A program made the position numbers and the translations under genes. DNA of 64,000 nucleotides from Ustilaginoidea virens (lineage: Eukaryota; Ascomycota; Sordariomycetes; Hypocreales; Clavicipitaceae). This document shows positions 56,548-64,000 of the stretch, piece by piece (within the stretch, counting starts at the first letter, position 1; every line of letters starts with the position of its first letter). The notes beneath the pieces were generated by a model, which was given only the letters and a program-made list of their open reading frames with translations, was not told the DNA's origin and did not search any database. The stretch spans positions 5,208,001 to 5,272,000 of the forward strand of contig NC_057318.1 in the NCBI RefSeq assembly GCF_000687475.1, read 5' to 3'.

Positions 56548-57640
56548 ATGGCCGACATCACCGATCAACACGACCAAACCTCGCCGACTGAGCTCGACGA
56601 GTCACAGTCGGTCGGCAATGGTGGTGGTGCTACAGAATCTAGAGGCATCAAACGCCAACGCGCGTCTGCTGGCGACGACGACGACGACGACGACGACAAG
56701 GGTGGACGTGAACGCCGCAAGATCGAAATCAAATTCATCAGCGACAAGTCGCGTCGCCACATCACCTTTTCCAAACGCAAGGCTGGAATCATGAAAAAGG
56801 TTCGTCTGGCATAATATCTTGCTATTCCCACGTCCTGGCCCTGTGCTTTTCAATGTAGACGGAGAAATGCCAAAGGAAATTTCCACGGCAACGGCGCGAC
56901 TACGTTTGTTGTCCTCGCCCCTAGTACGCATCATCTCGCGGCGGGCGAGTAGCTCTACCGGATGGTCATTTTTTGTCCCCCCCCCCCCACGCCGCATCGT
57001 GGCCGCCCTCGCCGCTGACCCGTCGCATGCAGGCCTACGAGCTGTCGGTCTTGACTGGCACACAAGTTCTTCTCCTCGTCGTGTCTGAAACTGGGCTCGT
57101 CTATACCTTCACCACGCCAAAGTTGCAACCGCTCGTCACTAAGGCTGAGGGCAAGAATCTGATTCAGGTAGGTGTCACATTTCCTCGACCGTCGTTTGCC
57201 GACGGCGCGTGCGCATCTACCGTGTGCCCTTCCCCTCGGCCAAGGCCCATCATTCGAAGCTATTTCCATTACTCTCGCTGTGCCTTTGTGTACATGCTAT
57301 ACTATCTAATCGTGTCCTCGCTTGAGCTGACTCTTGCTTCTCTTGACAAAAGGCGTGTCTCAACGCCCCAGAGCCGACTCCGGGAAACGAAAACGGGGTC
57401 GATGGTGGCGACCAGGTCGACTCACCCGAGGAATCTGCCCCCCAGCATCTTCCTCCCCAAGGCGGCCGACCGGGCATGCCGCAAAACCCACACATGCCAG
57501 GCGGCTACATGCCCAACATGCCCATGGAGGCTCAACAGGCTCTCGCGTATCAGAACTACGTCCAACAACGCAGCCAAGGGTATGGGTCAGGGATGCCTCC
57601 CCAGGGCGGCATGCCGCCCAGCAACCATCATCAATCATGA
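56548..57640 (+). CDS. MCM1: MADS-box transcription factor Mcm1
   Basis: Exons 56548-56799, 57033-57167 and 57353-57640 (introns 233 and 185 bp) give 224 residues. An acidic N-terminus with eight Asp in a row is followed by the SRF-type MADS box: GRERRKIEIKFISDKSRRHI, then TFSKRKAGIMKK, and after the intron AYELSVLTGTQVLLLVVSET and the SAM-like extension TTPKLQPLVTKAEGKNLIQ. The C-terminus is Gly/Pro/Met/Gln-rich (MPGGYMPNMPMEAQQ). Mcm1 binds CC(A/T)6GG-like sites as a dimer and, with partners, controls mating, cell cycle and conidiation genes in ascomycetes. The first intron splits the MADS box after IMKK, and the second follows the conserved NLIQ. All phases are 0. Confidence 0.97.
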
Positions 57641-57883
57641 TTTGGAGATGATGTCTGCCAAGTTTGTGCAAAAGGGAAGGAAGGGGCGAAAAATACAAAA
57701 AAGCAACACTCTCCTACGGCCGAGACGGATCTGCGCAGTGTCCTGCAGCTCTTTTTTTTTTCTTTGTTTTTTTTGCATGATTGCGAAACTTTGGGCCCAT
57801 GGATTTTGGACGTTGCTATTCTATTTGCGGGACTGGTGGATTCGGCGTTGATGATTGTCTCGTTGTGCGGTTTGCTTGAACTC

Positions 57884-57909
57884 TTTTTTTTTTTTTTTTT
57901 TTTTTTTTT
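57884..57909. repeat. T26 homopolymer
   Basis: Twenty-six T on the + strand about 245 bp after the MCM1 stop, likely in or near its 3' UTR. Confidence 0.95.
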
Positions 57910-59145
57910 CCCCTCTCGGTCCAACTTTGTTCACAAATTCGTCTCCCCGCCCCCCCTTTTCTGCCGTCTGGCGATACAGAAGGATTCTCGTCGTCTACAA
58001 GCCATTCCGTGCCATGCCCTGCCTGCTGCAGCATGGTAAGCCAAGACGTCGTCCATTTGCGCGCGTAGGATTCGGCCGGGTCTGCATGCATCAAACAACT
58101 AAGACGGGCATGGCAAGATGGAGGAGCTGATGACGGTGGCAAGCTGACTGCGCGCCATGGTAGGGGAGCAAAGATTGGAAGCGTCGAATCAAGGGGTGTG
58201 TCTTGACGGCGAGTGTGCGGGTTGGGTTGTTGACGAAATGATTCGTTACGAGAGAAATTGTATGAGGAAAACGAAGTCGAGGGGCCGGAGAAATTGATGA
58301 GCAAGGGCGCCTCAAGACTCAAGCCATGACTAGGGCAGCTGCCAAGACAGATGGATGGCCTTTTGAAGAGATTCGAGGGCCTTTAGGGTTCGCTCGGTCG
58401 GTGAAGCACGTGCCTTTACGGAGTACATCAAGTGCTTTTGCTTGTGTCGCGGGCCGGGCAAGGGTTGGAAGAGCAGGAGTGGTGGCGGCGGCAACAAGTC
58501 GGCTTTGCTTCGTTCTTCCTTTGGCTCTTTGTTCCGTTTCTTTCTTTCCTTGCTGTGCAATTTTTCTTCTTTTCTGCCATGGTCCTGGTCTCGTGGAGGT
58601 GGGGAGTGATGATGGATTGATGGATTGATTGATTGATTGCAGCCGGGCGATGACGAGCCCCCCCATTGATGAAGAAGTATTGTAAGATGAAATTGTACAC
58701 TTTTTTTTCTTTCTACAAAAAACTCCCCCAAAAATCAAAAATCCAATTTGCTGGTATGTCGCCGACAGAAAGAGAGACTTGACGCGCCTCGGTTCGTCAA
58801 GCTGCCACAGCCGGCGAGGACCACACCCGCAGCCGGGCATCTGGAAAGGGCACAGAGCAGACGACAAAGGCAGGGCGTGCGTGGAAGGCATTTCAGTCGT
58901 TTCAGTTTCACTTCATTTCATCCATGCATTCATTCATTATTCATCGATTCATTGATTGATTGATTGATTGATTCATTCGGCGGGACTAGGGCACAGAGCC
59001 GGCAGCGGAGCGCGAACGGGGACGGGAACTTTTCTGCTTTCATTTATCTGCCGTGTCAGCGGCTGGGGACGTGCGTCTGGTTTTTGTTGCGATGCGTTCG
59101 TTGTTGGTCGGCCAGCTTTGCTGGAGGGGGTGGTGGTGCCTCGCG

Positions 59146-59252
59146 ACTTGACTTGACTTGACTTGACTGACATGACTTGACATGACTTGACTTGACTTGA
59201 CTGACATGACTTGACTGACATGACTTGACTTGACTTGACTTGACTTGACTTA
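59146..59252. repeat. Pentamer array (ACTTG)n with ACTGAC interruptions
   Basis: About 107 bp of ACTTG units interrupted by ACTGACATG steps. A shorter array of the reverse complement (CAAGT) lies at about 60860-60890, on the other side of the copper-transporter gene. Confidence 0.93.
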
Positions 59253-59725
59253 ACTTTGGGCTCGGGCTCGAATGGAACGTCTGACTGTTGTTAGTTACTG
59301 CGTGCCCTTGTGTGCTGTGCTGTGCTTGCTGTGCTTGCTGTGCTGTGCTTGCTGTGCTGCTGTCTGCGAGGTGGTTGGTTTGTCGCAACAGGTTGCACGC
59401 ATGTTCTCGCTTTGAATTACAAACAAACAGCGCTTAGCTTAGTCATGGACGGCAGAGGGATCGAGTCAGTGGAGCTGAGCAGGTTTGAGCGGGTTTTGGC
59501 TGCAGCCTGGCCGGGCGGGCGGCTCGCGGTGGTGGTACCTGTACACGAGCGGTTGCCGAGACTACACTACTTGCCCATCTCGGCCAGGGGCCGTGGCCGT
59601 GGCCGTGGCCGTGGCATCCGCCTGCGACGGCGAAAGAGAGATGCAGTGGACGAACGGGGAAAAAGAAAAAAGCCGGCCGAAGCGGTTCTTCAAGACGGCG
59701 CCGAGGCGATTCGCTGCCAAAATAG

Positions 59726-59759
<34 letters not shown>

Positions 59760-59799
59760 CATGGCCGTGGCAAGGGCGGCAGCATCCCATGGGCTTGCT

Positions 59800-60550
59800 T
59801 CAGTGGTCGCCGACGCTGACGCTGTAGCGGCCGACGGCGAGGCTGCCGGCAAAGACGCCGGCGAGCACCGACATGAAGTAGCCGACGTTCATGGTCATGA
59901 CGGCCAGCATCCTAGCGTCCGGGCGTTTCGTCAGTCCTCGTCTTTGTCTTGCACTGGCCAGCTGTTTATCATTCTTGTTCTTGTTCTTCTTGCTCTTCAT
60001 CATCATCATCATCATCATCTTCTTCTTCTTCTTCTTCATCATCATCATCATCATCATCTTCATCATCCGTCGCGGGGGCAGGAGGGGCTAGGGTCTCGTA
60101 CAGCAGGTAGCCGGCTCCCGCAAGGGCCGTGTCCATGGCGGCGCGCCACGGGTCGACGCTGAAGCGCCACGGCCTCGCGCGCCCGCCGCCGCCGCGGGCC
60201 ACCACGACCACCGTCTCCTCGAGCCCGTTGGCCGACAGCAGCATCATCTGCTTGGCGCCGCAGTCGGCGGCGATGCGCTCGGCCGGCGGCGCGGCGCCCC
60301 TGGCGACGACGTAGCGGCGGCCCAGGTCGCGGTCGAGCCAGCGCGCCTCCTGGACGGCGCGGGCGGCCAGCAGCAGGCGCGCGGAGAAGGCGAGGCCGAC
60401 GAGGAAGACGCACGTCGCGGCGTAGGCGCCGGGGCTGGCGGGCGTCCACGAGCTTGCGTACAGCGGCGTCGAGCGGTCCGTCTGGAAGACCATGGCCATG
60501 GGGGCGGGCGCGGGCGCGGGCGCGGGCGCGGCGTGGCCGTCGTGGTTCAT
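59800..60550 (-). CDS. Ctr-family copper transporter
   Basis: Exons 60550-60102 and 59911-59800 (intron 190 bp) give 186 residues. The short N-terminus MNHDGH plus an Ala-Pro repeat and MAMVFQTD carries Met and His that could bind copper. Helix 1 is GAYAATCVFLVGLAFSARLL. Helix 2 contains MLAVMTMNVGYF with the Met-x3-Met selectivity motif, and helix 3 has GVFAGSLAVG, a GxxxG-type packing motif. Trimeric Ctr proteins import Cu+ across the plasma membrane or release it from the vacuole (Ctr2 type). The donor (GTACGA) was placed after GYLL because joining to the acceptor at 59912 gives GYLL-MLAVMTMNVGYF, the continuous helix 2. The intron holds (GAT)n/(GAA)n repeats in the same frame as exon 1, so unspliced message would encode a poly-Asp/Glu tail instead of helices 2-3. 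Confidence 0.92.
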
Positions 60551-60608
60551 GGCGTGGGATTGAGCGGGAGCTTTGATTTTGTCTTTTTAATTTCGGGGCC
60601 CCGCGACG

Positions 60609-60642
60609 GGACGGACGGACGGACGGACGGACGGACGGACGG
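60609..60642. repeat. Tetramer array (GGAC)n
   Basis: About eight tandem copies of GGAC beginning some 60 bp upstream of the copper-transporter ATG, within its expected leader or core promoter. Confidence 0.9.
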
Positions 60643-62094
60643 GGTCGGAGTTGCCAGAGGGGGGAAGAGAGGTCAAGACGGTCGGAGGACGAGGGCGGTC
60701 GTGCGGCGATGGGCCCAAGGTGGGGGAAGGGGAAGCGTTGTCGAGCCGGAATCGAGGTGTCGAGAGCAAAGATGCTGTTCAGGGACAGCGGGGCCAGACT
60801 CGGTGCCTAAAGAGAAGCGGCAATCAGGAGCCAAGGCAGGACAAGCAGGACAAGCAAGGCAAGTCACGTCAAGTCGAGTCAAGTCAAGCCAGTCAGTCAT
60901 GTGCGAATGGTTGCAGTCCGGGCTGTTGTCTTGGCTGGTTGATGGAAAGATGCGCAATGGGCTGCGCAAGTACAGTTACCTGCTTGCTCGGATGGGTACA
61001 TGCGTATGTACCTAGGTACGTACAGAGTGCGGAGCGGATACGCTTGGGCAACCACCACCGCTCGTGCTTGCGGCCGGGCATCCACCACCACCATCATCAT
61101 CATCATCAACGACACAACATCTGCCAGACGCACCGCCCAGCATCTCGACCGCCTCCCTCCCTGTCTCCCCAACCCCCCCGGCAACCTCCCCCGACCCCCA
61201 GGAAACAAACCCTCCCGCACGCCAACGTCACCCCGCAACCCATCCCGAGCTGCAGGAACAAAAACACCCTGCCGCCTCGCCACACCGCCACGACACCAAC
61301 GCTCGCCCCAACCCCCAGCCATCCATCCATCCGTCATCCAGGGCTGAAACCACCCGCCGCAGCCGCAGCCGCAGCCGCAGCCGAACCTCCCGTCCAACGC
61401 AAGCCCCCCCCCCCCCAAACCCCCAGGGACGGCGTCTGATCGCCCCCGCGCAGATTCGGAAATTGCCCCCGCGTCCACGGCCTCCCCCGTTGCGGACCGG
61501 ATCGCCTCCGCTCGGGCTGCCTCGGACGCTGCGCTGCTGCCCCTGCCGCCGAGCCACGAGCCACGAACCACGAAAAAAAAAAAAAAGAGAGAGAGAGCCA
61601 GCGCCTCAAACATCGCTCGGTGAGCAGGCCCCCCTCCGTGATACAAAAGCCCGAACAGGGACATCTACACACGCCCCCCCCCCCCCCCCGAGCGAGCAAC
61701 TCGTACCGACCACCCGGTCGGACCAATGGCACGCCAAGCCAGCGGCAGCCGTGCCCTCGTCCCGTCTTTGGTTCGCTGCTGCTGCTGCTGCTGCTGGGTC
61801 GCATGCGCATTAGCCCGGCTGCCTGCATGATCCCGCGAGAGATGGGACAGCTCTCCCCGCGAGCGTCGTTGTCCACGAAAAACTTCCCCCTGTTGCTCGC
61901 GGTGGCTCGCCACGCACCCACCCCCCCCCTTCCTTCCTTTTCGGAGCGCGACTTTTGGCCCGCCGCCTCGGGTTTGGGGGAAAAGTACTGGTGCCGAGGG
62001 CCACGGCTACCCGCATGAGACAGAGTGCCAGCCCCGACTTTTCTGTCCGAGAGCGGCAATAAATAGATTTGGGGCCAAGAGGCAGAGACCAAAG

Positions 62095-62151
62095 AGACCA
62101 GACCGGACCAGACCGGACCAGACCGGACCAGACCAGACCAGACCAGACCAG
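62095..62151. repeat. Pentamer array (ACCAG / ACCGG)n
   Basis: About eleven units of GACCA with some GACCG. It is the reverse complement of the TCTGG array at 39751-39780. Confidence 0.93.
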
Positions 62152-63216
62152 CGACCATCGTCCCGTGAGTCGACAGCGTGCCCTGACCTCAGTAGACGGC
62201 AACTCGCTCCATGTTCCCCAAGTGTCTTTCCCTGTCCCCCATGTCGCATTCTGCTGGGTCGACGTCCACATCAAAGTCGGTCGTCGTCGACGTCAACACC
62301 CCCCTGGTAATACGGAGCACACATCGCGTCGTAAACAAACCTCCCCTCTTGTCAGTAATCCTCCAGAAACCGTCACACCAGCACCGAGACCGAGACCGAG
62401 ACCCATGCATGTGCAGAGAAGCATGCGCGCGCACATCACATACAATACAGGCACATACATATACATACATTTACGTGCTCAAAAGGCCCCAAGTCAAATC
62501 ATACGCAACGAACGGCCAAGTCAATCTGGTCGACTTTTTTTTGGTTTGTCCCCTTCGTCTAGTTTGCCAAGAGGTCCCCATGAAATACATCCTTGATGAA
62601 GCCCTGTTCCCACTCACTCACTCAGGTAACCGTACCCGAGAGACTCGCGTTGCCGCCAGGTCTTGGATAAGCGTGAAATAACCCCAACCAATCCCCTTGT
62701 TTGGCAGATAAAACAAGGGGGGAACAGTCGGGAACGGATGGAAAAGAAAACAAGAGAAAAGCAAGAATGAAAAAGAGGGGGAAACAGACAGAGAAAGCGT
62801 GACAAAGGGTGAAAATGGACAATTGGTACAACACTCCAGGTATAAAAAGGAAACAATGAAATGAAACCATTGGCACTCCACCCTCCCACCCACTCTCACA
62901 CACACGTCCTTGCTCCAGACGCGGTTGCGTTCCCTTGCAAGGGCAGTGCAGGATCCGTCTCTTGTTGCACAGTCGCCCATGTAGACACCGTAGCCCAGTG
63001 AGTCTCTCCAACCAGTCTTCCGTAAAGAAAATCATTGCCCAGACGCCGTGATACCGCATATTCCCACGATGCAGCCCCAATCGCACGACTTGATGCATTC
63101 TTTCGCTGTACCTCCCACATCCCAATTGGGGACCAAAAAAAAAAAACATATCCGGTCGCCCATTACAGTCCACTTCGCAGAGTCGTCGTCGTAAAGAAAG
63201 CAAGGAAAACGGTTCT

Positions 63217-64000
63217 TCACGACTCCTTTCCCAACGATGACCGATCGTCGTCTCCTTCGCCTGCGGCACGTTCTTGGGCGTTGTTCTCGTCGGCAGCAGC
63301 GGCTTCGTTGCTCTTGTTTTCGCAACCTTTTACTAGTCGGTGTCTCTGGGCAAAAGAGAAAAGGTATAAGCGTCATGGCCAATCCGCGAATAAGAAAGGG
63401 TTGCCAGAAGAAGGGGAAGGGGGGAGTATTGCAGTCGATTTGCAATGTACCTACCTTGAGTGCGTCTTTGCGAGAGAAACTCTTGCTGCAAAATGAGCAC
63501 GGAAAGGGCTTCACCGCCAGGTGGATTCTCTTGTGCCGCTTCAAGTCGTGATTTCGACTAAAGGACTGGGTGCACTGATCACACTTGAACGGTCTCTCCG
63601 ACTGCGGCTGCGCTTGGCTGTGGTGGCCGTACATCATCTGGTGAGTTCCATACCCGTGAGGCACTCCCATGGCCGGAATCATTGACAATTGCGAACCGGG
63701 CTGATGGATGTTGGACATGACCGGGCCGTTCATGGTCGCGAGCGGTTGATAGGAGCCATAGGAGCGGTAGGATCCAGGAGGCGGTGCCATGGTGGAGTGG
63801 TGACCGACGCCTCTCGATACGGGACTCGTGCCAGTCGGTGACGGCTGCTGATGGCCGGCATACGATGAAAAGCTGGTCTGCTGCGGCGTAGATGACGAGG
63901 CAGGATAGTAGCTTGGGTTGTTGGGAGGTCTGGAGTGCGCGTAGGGGTCGACAGGGGCAGGTGCCGTCGCCGACGCGTGAGGCTGTGTCGAGTTCAGTAA
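63217..64000 (-). CDS. C2H2 zinc-finger transcription factor, FlbC-like (5' end missing)
   Basis: The last two coding exons are present: 64000-63455 (continuing beyond the window) and 63345-63217, with an intron of 109 bp (GTAGGT...CCAG, phase 0). The visible 225 residues start in a Pro/Ser/Gln/His-rich region and contain two fingers near the C-terminus: FKCDQCTQSFSRNHDLKRH and FPCSFCSKSFSRKDALKRH. The second ends HRLVKGC, a C2HC variant. The intron cuts the second finger after DALK. The linker HLAVKPFPC and this pair are those I associate with Aspergillus FlbC-type factors, which promote asexual development; the assignment needs alignment. A short acidic/Ala-rich tail follows the fingers. 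The start codon lies outside the window. Confidence 0.88.

Larger units (their letters stand above)
57641..59799. other. Convergent interval rich in simple repeats (2.2 kb)
   Basis: Between MCM1 (+) and the copper transporter (-). It holds T26 (57884-57909), (GATT)n near 58620-58640 and 58943-58975, the ACTTG array (59146-59252), a TGCTG/TGTGC tandem (59312-59362), (CCGTGG)n near 59588-59612 and an A17 run near 59728. No gene recognised on either strand. Confidence 0.55.
60551..63216. other. Intergenic, no supported gene (2.7 kb)
   Basis: Upstream of the copper transporter and downstream of the C2H2 factor (both minus strand). It contains (GGAC)n at about 60609-60642, the CAAGT pentamers near 60860-60890, a CCAC/CATC-rich stretch around 61080-61100, C-runs (C17 at 61674-61690), the ACCAG array at 62095-62151 and (CA)-rich DNA at about 62440-62470. 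The segment 62650-63216 is probably the 3' UTR of the C2H2 gene. Frames of 250 codons here are Pro/Arg-rich artefacts. Confidence 0.55.

Noticed and set aside
1..64000. tRNA, rRNA and transposon genes
   Set aside because: Scanning for GGTTCGA-type B boxes gave only hits inside coding exons or without cloverleaf partners; no transposase, reverse transcriptase or terminal repeats were recognised. A dedicated search could still find one.

Overview
The window is nuclear DNA from a filamentous ascomycete. Its genes carry short GT-AG introns (50 to about 230 bp, some 40 inferred) and encode typical Pezizomycotina proteins: a fungal Nse6/CANIN-like protein, a fungal tetraspanin, an FlbC-like C2H2 factor, and a secreted protein of the kind often mislabelled 'ribosomal protein s17' in fungi. 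Protein resemblance suggests Sordariomycetes, perhaps Hypocreales; that placement is inference. I saw no tRNA or rRNA genes, no recognisable transposon, and nothing prokaryotic.

Layout. 0-7.2 kb (+): an RS-rich splicing-associated protein, then a PA-TM-RING ubiquitin ligase. 7.9-11.4 kb (-): aspartate-semialdehyde dehydrogenase and a vacuolar PQ-loop transporter. 13-18.3 kb (+): a secreted S1/P1 nuclease and a secreted protein with 74 collagen-like Gly-X-Y triplets. 19-26.1 kb (-): a very small secreted peptide, the ER protein Asterix, an 881-residue conserved protein of unknown function, and a roadblock/LC7 protein. 26.5-30.8 kb (+): IPI1 and a Ded1/Vasa-type DEAD-box helicase. 31.2-39.4 kb (-): an MSC7-type aldehyde dehydrogenase and a P4-ATPase flippase. 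42.6-50.2 kb, alternating strands: CANIN/Nse6-like protein, V-ATPase subunit E, NIPA-like magnesium transporter, tetraspanin. After a 6.4-kb gene-poor stretch come MCM1 (+), a Ctr copper transporter (-) and the 3' part of a C2H2 factor (-) that runs off the right edge.

The genes are mostly unrelated housekeeping and membrane functions. There is no biosynthetic cluster or operon-like system. Shared themes are vacuole and membrane homeostasis (PQ-loop, V-ATPase, NIPA, Ctr, P4-ATPase, tetraspanin) and secreted proteins (nuclease, GQQ protein, small peptide) between 13 and 19.3 kb.

The most unusual properties are in the DNA itself. There are very long homopolymers (up to T44, A38, T37, T30, C26), several of them inside introns; many pentamer and tetramer arrays; a dispersed TACTCCGTAC-type heptamer; and clusters of TAGGTACCTA palindromes. 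All exon-intron structures were inferred by eye from splice signals, reading frame and protein similarity remembered from the families. No alignment was run.
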